64,000 nucleotides of DNA from Daphnia pulex (GCF_021134715.1 NC_060018.1:5597501-5661500); one strand, 5' to 3'; positions 1 through 9,913 are shown, counted from the first letter of the stretch. The notes: generated from the sequence alone by a model not told the origin. Translations and numbers: made by a program.

Positions 1-126
1 TACTTTTGTGACTTTTGTGACTATCTAAAGCCGGTCCTTCAGATAGTGAGTTTTGGACGTGTCTAATAGATGGCGTGAAGGAATATTGTGTTGTCAAATG
101 GCTTATGGCGTCTCGTCTAAATCTAT
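1..126. repeat. Left copy of long direct repeat (target-site duplication)
   Basis: Bases 1-126 are identical to 5509-5634 by direct reading; after base 126 the two copies diverge at once. The repeat may extend left of the window, so 126 bp is a minimum. It brackets a retrotransposon and is best read as its target-site duplication. Within the repeat, ACTATCT and AGATAGT can pair as a small hairpin, and CTTTTGTGA occurs twice in tandem near the start. Confidence 0.85.
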
Positions 127-1028
127 TCATGGAAAATGACGTCGTCTGCTACGGCAGCGTTCGGTCGTGTGTGTAAACAGCTCCCAAGATCTTGCTTGTT
201 TTCGTGAGAAATCCTGACTTTTCGTGCCCCAAAGTGCGCCCACTCGTGCAGTTAAGTGTTCCCCACATTTCGGTCGTGATTTTAGTGCACTCGGGCAAGT
301 TTTATTTTACTGTGTCAATCCATCTGACAGCCCAACGCCCTGGCCCAAGCTCCAACTTTCTGCCGCTAGAGGTCCTTCCTACTGTTTTGCGCCTTACACC
401 TGTTTGCCGTGCAAAACTCTACTCCGCTGCCCAGCGAACTATCTACGGTGCTCCGACTATTCTTGGCCGCTCCCATTACTACACCGAGGCTCTTTCTTCT
501 ACTCCAGTGCCCGAGCTAATCCTCTGGTGCTCCGACTTTGATTTTTAGCCTAGCTGCCGCATTTGGTCTAGCTTGGTTTCCACCGCAGCTGGCCATCACC
601 GCATCGCTTCCCACCACCACACCGCACATCTTGGCTGCAACCACTTTTCGGCTACGACAACTTCTCTATCTCCACTCTGTTCGGCACCTCACCGCTGCCC
701 CGGCTGATTCTGCTCCACTGGACTCAACTAATGGGCAGGTTCTAAAATATTGCTTGCTCGTCTTCATCTCCGCATGATCAATCTACGCCACTGCTGATTT
801 TTGTCCGAGCTGACCCAGCCATCCTCTCATTCATTCATCTGCATTTTTTTTATTCTGATCTCTGCTCCACGCTACGGCCCGAGTTTTCAACTTTCTCCAC
901 CAGGTGGCCTCCATCCAGCACTCCAACAACGCCACCAGATGGCAGCTGCCACTGGGGCATGCAAGAATGACACTTGGCATCGAGGAATAAAGCCACTTTA
1001 ACTAACGGAGTCTCTCGACGCTCCCTAC

Positions 1029-1053
1029 ATCATCATCATCATTATTATCATCA
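1029..1053. repeat. CAT/ATT microsatellite in retrotransposon 5' UTR
   Basis: A run of CATCATCATCATCATTATTATCATCAT-like triplets lies about 200 bp before the ORF start of the R2-clade element. Confidence 0.7.
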
Positions 1054-1150
1054 TATTTTATTCCTCCGGCAAGCTAAATTTTAAGAATTTTACTATCTAC
1101 TGATCATCTGGGCGCCAGCCGTCTCTCCGTTTACAGCTCTCTTCGACCAC

Positions 1151-1234
1151 ACCGATTCTACTACACCGACTCAACTACACCGATTCTACTACACCGACTC
1201 TACCTCACCGACTCTACTACACCGACTCTACTAC
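1151..1234 (+). repeat. Six tandem 14-bp units in the retrotransposon leader
   Basis: Six head-to-tail copies of a 14-bp unit of the form ACCGAYTCTACTAC end 15 bp before the start codon at 1250. The copies differ by one to three bases. Tandem units in the leader of a non-LTR element can act as promoter monomers or reflect slippage; nothing here decides between these. Confidence 0.85.
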
Positions 1235-1249
1235 ACCAACTCTTCAAAG

Positions 1250-4200
1250 ATGGAAAAGGCTTGCGGGAACGAGGCATGCACCAACACTTTCTTCAGCTCC
1301 AACAACAGAAAGAAATTCTGCTCGGCCGCCTGCTACCCGTCAGTCATCGCTACTGCAGCTGCCAAGCGTCTGGGCCGAGGCCAGAAATCAGTCGTTCCAG
1401 CTCCAGCCGTTAGCCTACCAGCTGCCCCACCTATCTACACTGAGTCTCCTTCCAGCTCTCCAGCTGCCAGAAGCCTCGACACATCTTGGGCTCCTTCTCC
1501 GTCCGGCCGTCCTGCTACCACTCCTGGCCGCTCATCGACGAATGCCGTGACTTTCATCCGCTGTCGCAACACAGCCTGCTGTAACTACTTTTCTCGAACC
1601 TCGCGTAGCCGCCAGTACTGTTCGCTTCCATGCCGGCCATCTAGTTCTACCAGGCAATCGGCAGCTGCGCCGGCCATCTCACCAACTTGGACAGACGCTT
1701 CGGCTCCTAGCACCACTCCGCTCTCACCTGCTCCTGCTCAGTTGGTGGCTGTTGAGACCCCGGATGGAAATCTTGCTTCAGGAGCCAGTGATGACTCCTG
1801 GTTCCCACCACCGGAACGTCGCTCGCCGACCACGCTGGCCGAGGGCCGTCAGCATAGGAGGGGAAACATCAACAACCATGGCGTCACCAACAACTCGCCT
1901 CCAACATCATCAGCCGTTGCTCCTTCTTTGCTCCCGGTCTCACAAGCCGCCACTCTCGCTCTTCCAGCCAACCACAACCTCACCAGCGTTGAGAGTGAAC
2001 ACTCTGATGACCCATCTCCTCTTTTAACAACACAACGGGCTCTCGACGCAACCGGTTGGGCTGCCTATCCAGTGGAGCCTCCGACCTCAACACAAGTTTC
2101 TGACACCAACCTATCGGTGGACGCTTCACTCCGCTGCAATCAACCACCTCGGAGTGCTGGAACCGTGATCACTATGCCACTTGATAGCGAAACGGAATCG
2201 GACGGGAGCGATGACGATGCGGAGGAGGCCGTCGATTCCACCTTATCTCCAGCTGAGGCTTTCTTTAACCTTTGGGCTCCGGTTTTCTTACGCTGCTCCA
2301 ACCGTGAGGATGTGGATCTGGCGACAGAAAGCTGCGCTGCCGACTGGCATCGACTCACTAAAAAGTCGGACGATCTTACTGCCAGCAGAAAGCAAGTGGT
2401 TCAGGAGCGATCACGGAACAGCCCTGTAGCTCACAGAAGACAGCAGTCAAGACAACAACAGCGGATTAAAAAAAAAGACAACACCAAGAAGAAGGAAGAG
2501 GCCGGCCGAATCCAAGCCCTTTTCAAGCGATTCCCGAAACGAGCTGTGCGGAAGGTGCTGGGCGAGACCTCCCAGGCCTACACCGGCACTGTTGAGGCTG
2601 CCACTGACTTCTTGAAGGGTGCATATGAACAGCCCCGCCCGTCCGAGGCAGCAGTACTTGAAGCGAGGCGGGTGTACGATGGATGCAGCTGGTCTAATCC
2701 ATCTGAGGAAGAGCTCGAACATCTTGCCAGCCCACCAGCAAGATCCGAGATTGCCAGGAAACTCAAAAGAGCCTCAAACACGGCCCCAGGAGCGGACGGA
2801 GTCGAGTACAAGGACATCTCCCGTCTGGATCCGGAATGTCGCCTGCTGGAGGTCCTTTATGCCGCAGTATGGCGCCTTGGTGTACCGAAGTGCTGGAAAT
2901 CGGCCCGAACCATCCCGATCTACAAGAAAGGGTCGACTGAAGACTACAGCAACTTCCGACCCATCTCACTCCTCTCAACGCTGTACAAGCTCTTCTCCGG
3001 ATGCATTGCCTCCCGGATCACCACAGTGGCCAGCGGCAACGAGTGGCTTTCACCGGAGCAGAAAGGTTTCCTCCCGGGGGTGCACGGAATACAGGAGCAC
3101 ACAATGCTGCTCGAGAGTGCCATCGAGGAGGCCAAGTCCCAGAAAAGAAACTTAACAATCTGCTGGCTGGACTTGGCCAATGCTTTTGGATCACTTCCTC
3201 ATGACTACCTCAACCAACTCTTCTGCAGTCTTCCAGTCCCTCCGGCCCTAAGGAGCATCCTGACCGACATCTACCAACATAACGAGTTCCATTTCGTTGT
3301 CGGCAAGGAGCTGGTGATGGTGAGACCGACATCCGGAGTCCGCCAAGGCGATGGGCTTAGCTCCATAATTTTTAATCTTGCAGCGGAGCCTCTAGTCCGC
3401 CGGGCCAAGGCGAACTCCCATGGGTTTCAGCTCTTCAATACTCGCCTGAAATCCACTTCCTATGCTGACGACATCTCTGCGGCCGACTCCGACACTACCA
3501 GCCTCCAATCGACTATCGATGGAATGAATTCGACAGCCTCAATTCTTGGTCTCCGCTTCAATGCCAAGAAGTGCTCTTCTCTCACCATCACCAACGGTAG
3601 AGCCAGCACGTCCACGAAGCTCTCCATCAACGGTGTCCAGATTCGGGCGCTGGATGTAGGGGAGTATGAAAATTATCTTGGCGTCCCTATGGGAACTAAG
3701 CTCACCTTCAGACCAGCCACAGACCTCCGTGAGAAGCTAGTCAAGATTGCGGATTCCTTGCTGGCTCCTTGGCAGAAGCTGGAGGTATTTCGTGCGCACC
3801 TCCTGCCGTCTCTCTCGCATCACCTAGCGACCGGCCGCGTACAGAGGGGCTTCCTTGACGAGCTGGACACTCGATGTGCGGAATTCCTCCGCCAAGTGGC
3901 ATACGTGCCACACACAGCCCACACTGCTTTCTTGTTTGCTGACCGGAGGGCTGGGGGGCTTGGCGCCTCTCAGCTTAAAAAAGACGCTGATGTGTGGACG
4001 ATTGCCAGGGCCGTTCAGCTGTTGGACAGCAAAGATCAAGTTGTCCGTCTCGTTGCCAGAGCCCAACTTGAGAAAACCGTCTCCAGGGGTATTGACCAAG
4101 CCACGGATGTGCCGCTCCCCCTCTCCGATTTCCTGTCTGGCTCAACACAGGGTGGCCTGTACGACACTCGGTTCTACGGGTGCGGTCCGAACACATGGAC

Positions 4201-5050
4201 TCGAACGCGAAAAGCAGCCAGGCGTCTTCACGCAAGGATCGACGTATCCAGCGATAGTTCCCTTTCAAAAGTGATCGCTGATGACGTCTCCTGCCTGTCG
4301 AGCAAGGCTGTCCGCGGATTGAGGACGGTGATCAGGGGCCGATGGACAACCGAGCTCTCCAACGCCTCAAACCAGGGAAGAGTGGCAAGGGGTCTCCTTT
4401 TGGACTCGTCGAGCGACATCGCCAGGCTCACATCATCACGCACCAAACTCAACTTCGAAGAATGGAAGCTGATCCATCGCAGCCGACTATCCATCCTACC
4501 TCTTTTCGGCACACCTGGAATTTCGGCTCCTGACAAGAAGTGCCGAAGGTGCAGGACGGACGCCGAGACCACGTCACATGTGACCAGCCATTGCCGGGTC
4601 AACCTTCCGGAAATCGGACGGCGACATGACGCAATTCTGCTGGAACTGGCCAAAATCATCTGCAGGGCCGGTCACACGATTCGTGTCAACCAGGTGTTCC
4701 CGGACACTACCCTCCGCCCAGATATCGTCATCACCTCCGCAACACCGCAGCTCATCATCGACGTGACGATACCTTTTGATGCTCCGGAATCCCTACAAGC
4801 TGGATTCGACCGGAAAGTGGCCAAATATGGTCACCTTGGACCGACGCTTCCGGTGGTGATCGGCGCGTTGGGCTCCTGGATGCCGTCCAACAACGCGGTG
4901 GCCAACTCCCTCAACATACAGCCTAATGCGTGGCGCCGTTTCAGGCGGAAGAGTCGACTTGCAGCCATTCAAGGGTCAATGAGAGTGGTATCGAACCACC
5001 TTCACGCAGCTGACGGGGATGAAGGCCTACTGGGGCCCGCAAAAGGATAG
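1250..5050 (+). CDS. R2-clade reverse transcriptase/endonuclease polyprotein (1266 aa)
   Basis: This single uninterrupted ORF encodes the retrotransposon's replication protein, expected to nick the target and reverse transcribe the element RNA there. The N-terminus carries two Cys4 zinc knuckles, at about residues 5-28 and 101-126, of the form C-x4-C-x13-C-x3-C with an FCS or YCS signature. A Ser/Thr/Pro-rich and then acidic stretch follows, and a basic segment near residue 400. The reverse transcriptase spans roughly residues 505-800, with motif A WLDLANAF near 640, GVRQGDGLSS near 700 and the catalytic YADD near 736. The C-terminus has a CCHC knuckle (CRRC...H...C, near 1097) and the nuclease signature RPDIV...IIDV near 1156-1172. 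All catalytic residues look intact. The ATG at 1250 is the first that includes the zinc knuckle. R2 proteins usually start with C2H2 fingers plus a Myb domain; I see neither here. Confidence 0.9.
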   Translation: MEKACGNEACTNTFFSSNNRKKFCSAACYPSVIATAAAKRLGRGQKSVVPAPAVSLPAAPPIYTESPSSSPAARSLDTSWAPSPSGRPATTPGRSSTNAVTFIRCRNTACCNYFSRTSRSRQYCSLPCRPSSSTRQSAAAPAISPTWTDASAPSTTPLSPAPAQLVAVETPDGNLASGASDDSWFPPPERRSPTTLAEGRQHRRGNINNHGVTNNSPPTSSAVAPSLLPVSQAATLALPANHNLTSVESEHSDDPSPLLTTQRALDATGWAAYPVEPPTSTQVSDTNLSVDASLRCNQPPRSAGTVITMPLDSETESDGSDDDAEEAVDSTLSPAEAFFNLWAPVFLRCSNREDVDLATESCAADWHRLTKKSDDLTASRKQVVQERSRNSPVAHRRQQSRQQQRIKKKDNTKKKEEAGRIQALFKRFPKRAVRKVLGETSQAYTGTVEAATDFLKGAYEQPRPSEAAVLEARRVYDGCSWSNPSEEELEHLASPPARSEIARKLKRASNTAPGADGVEYKDISRLDPECRLLEVLYAAVWRLGVPKCWKSARTIPIYKKGSTEDYSNFRPISLLSTLYKLFSGCIASRITTVASGNEWLSPEQKGFLPGVHGIQEHTMLLESAIEEAKSQKRNLTICWLDLANAFGSLPHDYLNQLFCSLPVPPALRSILTDIYQHNEFHFVVGKELVMVRPTSGVRQGDGLSSIIFNLAAEPLVRRAKANSHGFQLFNTRLKSTSYADDISAADSDTTSLQSTIDGMNSTASILGLRFNAKKCSSLTITNGRASTSTKLSINGVQIRALDVGEYENYLGVPMGTKLTFRPATDLREKLVKIADSLLAPWQKLEVFRAHLLPSLSHHLATGRVQRGFLDELDTRCAEFLRQVAYVPHTAHTAFLFADRRAGGLGASQLKKDADVWTIARAVQLLDSKDQVVRLVARAQLEKTVSRGIDQATDVPLPLSDFLSGSTQGGLYDTRFYGCGPNTWTRTRKAARRLHARIDVSSDSSLSKVIADDVSCLSSKAVRGLRTVIRGRWTTELSNASNQGRVARGLLLDSSSDIARLTSSRTKLNFEEWKLIHRSRLSILPLFGTPGISAPDKKCRRCRTDAETTSHVTSHCRVNLPEIGRRHDAILLELAKIICRAGHTIRVNQVFPDTTLRPDIVITSATPQLIIDVTIPFDAPESLQAGFDRKVAKYGHLGPTLPVVIGALGSWMPSNNAVANSLNIQPNAWRRFRRKSRLAAIQGSMRVVSNHLHAADGDEGLLGPAKG

Positions 5051-5508
5051 CTCCAGTACTCAAACTGTATGAACTTAATGAAATCGTGTCGTGTAAGTGT
5101 AATCGAAGTGGATATGTGACATGTGCTGTAATTGCGTATTGTAGTTACTCCATCTCTCCATTTTTTCACTCTCCATGTTTTAATTCTCTTAAATGTATTA
5201 TCATATCGTTCACATTTTATCGATAGATCGTTGTCATGATCACATGAAAATAAATTCTATGCATCAGGAAAATTCTCGATTTTGGCCAAAATCTGGATTT
5301 AGTTTAAATTACATCTAATCGACCCCAAATTTCACGTAGATCACGAATATTTGGTTTATTTGGTCGGCAGCTCAATGGTTGAGGCGCTATCGCTTACTTC
5401 CGGTATACTTCCGGAAAATTTGCATAAAACTAGCAAGTGAGCTTTGTTCTCTGCACAATTCTAAAGACTCCTTGCCAGCTAAAGCAAACAGAAAAGGTCT
5501 TTTTGATT

Positions 5509-5634
5509 TACTTTTGTGACTTTTGTGACTATCTAAAGCCGGTCCTTCAGATAGTGAGTTTTGGACGTGTCTAATAGATGGCGTGAAGGAATATTGTGTT
5601 GTCAAATGGCTTATGGCGTCTCGTCTAAATCTAT
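5509..5634. repeat. Right copy of long direct repeat (target-site duplication)
   Basis: This copy is identical to bases 1-126 and marks the right boundary of the R2-clade element. The sequence after 5634 should continue the empty target locus. Confidence 0.85.
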
Positions 5635-6840
5635 CTTCAGCTACAGCTATTTTCTTCGAAAGTTACAAATGGACATATAGGTTAATTCGAGTAATTTCGT
5701 TTCGGTGATGTGTTCTATTCCGTGTTCATGTTGGATAACCTTAGTGTTTCTCACCAACTTACAGGAGGAAACGTAGCCTACCGTTGACTATTTTGTTCAA
5801 AATGTGCCATCGAAATGACACAGGTAACTACCAACACTAGCTTTATTACAGTATTGTTGAAAAACATACAATCTTCTCATCTTTTATTAGGATTCATTAT
5901 AATTATCTGCTGTAATAAGAATTGGACTTGCTAGATCACCCCATCACGGACAAATCTCTCATTCCATCTTCTAGAGAACCTTGGCTAACTGTTTGGTGGT
6001 TTCAAGTGTAAGTTCACTTGTCATGTCAAGGAACTTTCTTTGTTGCAGTTCAAAGTTTTGATCTGCACTCACGTCTATGGTTATAAGACGATTTCAACTG
6101 CAGTATACTGATTACTGTTTAATTATTCTTTTAGATAGTTTATTTTCATAGTTTTCAAGTACATTGATGACACAAATTATTAACAGGGTGACTTAATTTT
6201 CTTATTTTTTATTTACAGGTTTGAAACTATAGGTTTCTAAATTTGCATGACAGACTTTAAGTAAAGTCATGTTGAAGAAAAAGGACTGACTGACAGTCAA
6301 CAATGTACACTACCTTGTTTGGTAACCTGTTGGCTGCTTCCCTTGAATCTCCCTTTTTACTTTCTTAAGCTTGATTTGAGGTATTGCTTTCTGTCGCTCA
6401 AATATTGTTGAAAAATTATTCTCAAACTAATAAATGTTCATTCTGTCTACAGGGTAACTCCTTCGCTACTTATCATGGACTTCATCCATTGGTGATGCTA
6501 TAATTCAAGAGAATGCTGTCATTCAAGACTGAAAAATTGTGTAGTTGTTAGATAAAACAAGTGCATGTCTGGGCTCCCTTCTTCTTTGGCCCCATTTCCC
6601 TAACTAACCACTAACCAACGCCCGCCGGTGGTCACTCACCCGCTGTGAAACCAGGAGGAGGGGAGGGCTCTGGTCGAACGGGGACTTGGAAGGCGCATGA
6701 TCCGACGAAAACTTTTAGAGGGTCATGAGTCTAACCCGGAAGCCTAGTATGACAAATCGCTCCCCAGTAAAACTTGCCTCGCACTCTTCTCTCCTCTTCC
6801 ATTTCCAGGTAATCTCCCTGGATCTACGCCGACACTGCAT
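5635..6840. other. No gene supported; possible spliced noncoding transcript
   Basis: No long reading frame or known protein is seen. On the + strand there are several exon-like intervals. One is 5765-5824, preceded by CTTACAG and followed by GTAACT. Acceptor-like polypyrimidine-CAG sites also occur near 6220 and 6453. This could be a noncoding host transcript, but no snoRNA with convincing C/D or H/ACA boxes was found. Confidence 0.3.
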
Positions 6841-7221
6841 GTGCGAGTTTTAGCAAGCAATCCGCCACCCAATTTGACAAAAAGTGATAGTTTGTTTTTA
6901 CGGAAATTTCGTCAGACGGTTACAAAATTTCTAATTCAACAATCTGATGTAGAAATTTGCATCTAGTCTACTGGTGCAAATTGTGATTCTTTAAGCTTGA
7001 TTATTTAGGAGATGTGTTAAAAAACCCACAATTGCTTTTAACGCATCACCTAAATTAATCAGGCTTACAGAATCGCAATTTGCACCAGTAGACTAGATGC
7101 AAATTTCTACATCAGATTGTTGAATTAGAAATTTTGTAACCGTCTGACGAAATTTCCGTGAAAACAAACCATCACTTTTTGTCAAATTGGGTGGCGGATT
7201 GCTTGCTAAAAAGCCTCGCAC
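6841..7221. repeat. Near-perfect 381-bp palindrome (foldback element or hairpin-RNA locus)
   Basis: The left arm starts GTGCGAG...TTTAGCAAGCAATCC. It matches the reverse complement of the right arm, which ends GGATTGCTTGCTAAA...CTCGCAC. The arms are about 180 bp with only a few mismatches and one short indel, and there is almost no loop (centre near 7030). No open reading frame lies in it and no clear flanking target duplication is seen. It could be a foldback MITE or a long-hairpin RNA source. Confidence 0.85.
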
Positions 7222-7380
7222 AAAAAAAATTGTCTCGAACCGGACGCTCTGTTTAATGAATTATTTATTTTGTAAGTGTTCCAGAATAAAAAAGAGGTTT
7301 TTGTATTACATAGTTGGTTTATTTATTCAACAATTATATATACATATTATAGATATTTTACATTTGTGGGGAAATGGGGG

Positions 7381-7498
7381 TTTAAGAAATGGGTGTTGGT
7401 GGAAGTTATGGGGTTTAAGGAATGGATGTTGGTGGAAGTTATGGGGCTTAAGGAATGGATGTTGGTGGAAGTTATGGGGTTTGAGGAATAGATGTGGT
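7381..7498 (+). repeat. 33-bp minisatellite, about 3.5 copies
   Basis: Units start at 7381, 7414, 7447 and 7480 (partial). The unit begins TTTAAGGAATGGATGTTGG and ends in GTTATGGGG, with one or two differences between copies. Because 33 is a multiple of three, several frames stay open across it; I take these as chance. Confidence 0.85.
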
Positions 7499-8263
7499 TA
7501 TATAGGTAGGTATATGGATGTGATAGACAAAGGATTTTATGTCAACCTTATTAGAACAAACCACGACTTCTTCTAGCTAATGAAAATCAATTCCCCCCTC
7601 CCCCCAATCTCCTCCTCGCTGGTTTCCCAATCGCGAAGACATGTTTATTATTTGTTCAACGTAAAAATTCCCCGTATTACTATTTTTTCATTCTCAACGT
7701 ATAAACGGTTAACTTCATAGACGCAAATATCAATTAAAACTGGATGTAACTTTTGTGCACAACACCAGCAGTCCGGCACCAAGGAACAGCAACAGCATAA
7801 CTCGATGCAAAAAAACTTTCACCAGTATAGGCTGCAACAACATGCATATTGGACAGCAACATCACTGCTACGTAAACATAAACCTATGACCAAAATGAAA
7901 TTAATGTTTGATCAATGGAAATTTTGTATAAAATTAAAAAAAAATCACTTCAAATGGAGTTCACCCCAATATTCTATGGCAAAACTATCTGATAACTATA
8001 GTTTAAACAAAAATTTACATGAAACTAGATTACTCATTTAATTCATTTGAAATTTGTAGTGCTCTGCAGCGAAACAAAAACATTCTTCTACAGTATCTGC
8101 CTATCTTGTTAACCAATTCCCCTTAAACAATGCATAACTCAATTTACATATGATCAAAGGAAAGAGCTGTTGACATGATGAAATCCCCAAATGTTAAAAT
8201 TAAACAATGTAAGCAATTATAGTAGTCCAAGCATGATACTTCCCAAGTTAGAACTTATAATTT
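7499..8263. other. AT-rich stretch without a supported gene
   Basis: I see no conserved reading frame. On the minus strand near 7820-7860 there is a TTGTTGCAG acceptor-like motif. The sequence after it loosely resembles the two exon-like fragments at 8276-8471 and 8864-8971, so this may be a third, more decayed copy. Confidence 0.3.
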
Positions 8264-8275
8264 TTATCAAATTAC

Positions 8276-8471
8276 CATTTCAAGGAGTCTTCTTGCAGTT
8301 CTACTAGATGTCAAACATTTCGGCAACCACAATGCAGCATGATCCAGCGTCAACTCAGATATAGCTGATCCCAGAAGACTTGAAGCATGGGACTCTCCCA
8401 CACTCCAGGACAACATCAGCACCAAAGACTGCATGCAACAGCTCAATTTATCCACACCTTTCACTGGATGA
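8276..8471 (-). pseudogene. Decayed copy of an unrecognised exon-like unit
   Basis: Read on the minus strand, this segment begins after GTTGCAG and ends before GTAATTTG, like the exon-like segment at 8864-8971. It shares TCCAGTGAAAGGTGTGG-like sequence at its start and the end sequence around AGACTCCTTGAAATG. It is 88 bp longer and the corresponding frame meets a stop after seven codons. I do not recognise the parent gene. Confidence 0.3.
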
Positions 8472-8863
8472 CTGCAACAAATCCATGCGCACATTAGACT
8501 GCAACAAAGAAGCGCAGACTTCACCTGGCTATTGAAAAACAAAAGCAAGTTACTAACAAGGAACAATGACGAACGATGTGACATAACAAAACGACAGAAG
8601 TATGTTAAACTATACAATCAGAATTACTTGATAAATCTTACAAAGGAATTGGTAGTTGTCAAGTTTTCCAACTTGAAAATAACAAATGTAATCAACATTT
8701 CCATAATGGTCTTAACTCATAATTGCAACAGAGAAGCAAAGGGGTCTACTCTCTAGTCATTAACTAAATCTGTAGCAATCAGTTGAATGCAAAATAAAAC
8801 AAAAACAAAACAAAAAAAACACAAGATTTCCCAAGTTACAACCAATAATATCAATCAAATTAC

Positions 8864-8971
8864 CAATTCAAGAAGTTTTCCTGCAGTTACACTTGGGATA
8901 GCACCAGCTCGATAAACTGCATACAGAAGCTGCAACTCAACCATGACTCGATCACACCTTTCACAAGCTGG
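8864..8971 (-). other. Exon-like 36-codon segment, gene unknown
   Basis: On the minus strand a 108-bp interval is open in frame. It is preceded by TTGTTGTGTTGCAG and followed by GTAATTTG, so it has both splice signals and whole codons. It would encode PACERCDRVMVELQLLYAVY followed by 16 more residues. A further open stretch lies just upstream at about 8972-9080 (VGDGDPFAQLLQKF...). I cannot assign a family. It may be an exon of a small minus-strand gene or a relic of one. Confidence 0.3.
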
Positions 8972-9402
8972 CTGCAACACAACAAAACCACATTAATGAT
9001 ACTACAGCCATGAAGCTCAGACTTTGTCGTGTTCTAAATTTCTGCAACAGTTGAGCAAAGGGATCTCCATCTCCGACCTGAAAATCAACTAATAAAAGTA
9101 AAACCTATTGCATTATTGCAGGGAGATTGATCAACAAAATTACTATACTAGCTCCGAAGTGTTTCTGCACGAGATGAGACGTACAGCTAACAATGGCCGA
9201 CATTTCGACAAAATGGACAGCAGTTTCGACCCACGTCATCACATTTGGCCAAGTGAAATTATATGCCAGATTACCTGTAAATTCAGACAGAGACGTCAAA
9301 GATTAATTAAATTTAAGAAATCCAAACTAGCATTACCAATTACATTTAATGGCTAAAAATGTAGATCGACACCAATCAACTTGGAAGACAGTCAGCGTCT
9401 CG

Positions 9403-9411
9403 GAAAAAAAT
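9403..9411. repeat. Left 9-bp target-site duplication of the MULE
   Basis: GAAAAAAAT lies directly before the left terminal inverted repeat and is repeated exactly at 15258-15266 after the right one. Nine bases is the typical duplication length for Mutator-like elements. Confidence 0.9.
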
Positions 9412-9511
9412 GGGTGTTACTAAAACGCGAAGCGAAACGGCGGAACGCGAAACTCCTAAAACGCGAAACAGTGGTGCGAAACGGTCCCAAAAGTTTTCGG
9501 GACCGTTTCGC
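9412..9511 (+). repeat. Left terminal inverted repeat of the MULE
   Basis: It matches the reverse complement of 15160-15257. It is built from repeated GCGAAAC/ACGCGAA words and ends in its own 36-bp palindrome (9476-9511), GCGAAACGGTCCC...GGGACCGTTTCGC. Such clustered short words at transposon ends are usual transposase-binding sites (inference). Confidence 0.92.
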
Positions 9512-9913
9512 AGTTTAGGCGCTAAATGGCTTACTAAAATGCGAAACCGTAGACGCGAAACAGTCGACGTCAGTGCATTGTTAAAAGTAGTCGTCAAAGT
9601 GTCGAACTAGAACTAATAAAAAATTGAAAGTAAGTTATTTTTGAATTTATTTATTTCAAGACGAGAATATAATTCAAAAATTTCCGTGTATTTAAAGTTC
9701 TTCGTTTCGAGAAGTGCATATTAATGTTCTACACAACAATTATTCATTATGGTTCTTATTATTGATTATGACAATTATGATTCTAGCCTTCTAGGTTATC
9801 ACTTCTCAGCTTACAGTAATGGCACACTGCCAATGTGTGTAGTTGCATGAGAGTTCATGGTCCTGTTAAAGCACAAAGTAAGTTAAAATATTTCATGCAT
9901 ACTAAAAATTTTA

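Larger units (their letters stand above)
127..5508 (+). mobile_element. R2-clade (restriction-like endonuclease) non-LTR retrotransposon, apparently full length
   Basis: The element is about 5.4 kb and lies between two identical copies of a direct repeat of at least 126 bp. It has a ~1.1 kb 5' untranslated region, one long ORF (1250-5050) and a ~460 bp 3' untranslated region. No poly(A) tail is visible at the 3' junction near 5508. The endonuclease is C-terminal and of the PD-(D/E)XK type, which places it with the R2/NeSL/Hero group rather than with APE-type LINEs. There are no stops or frameshifts in the ORF and the flanking repeats show no mismatches, which suggests recent insertion. The target is not recognisable 28S rDNA. 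Transposition by target-primed reverse transcription is inferred from family knowledge. Confidence 0.85.

Noticed and set aside
192..1001. Several overlapping short frames in the 5' region of the R2-clade element
   Set aside because: They lack family motifs, overlap each other in different frames, and sit in the leader upstream of the zinc-knuckle ORF.
5362..5404. tRNA-like 5' half with an A-box-like CAGCTCAATGGTTGAG
   Set aside because: No matching T arm, B box or acceptor stem follows; probably chance in the retrotransposon tail.
6483..6540. Possible C/D-box snoRNA (GTGATGC ... CTGA)
   Set aside because: Box C is poor and no terminal stem or guide was convincing.
7187..7576. 129-codon frame with repeated WGLRNGCWWKL-type blocks
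   Set aside because: The repeats come from the 33-bp minisatellite, which keeps any frame open; no start context or homologue.
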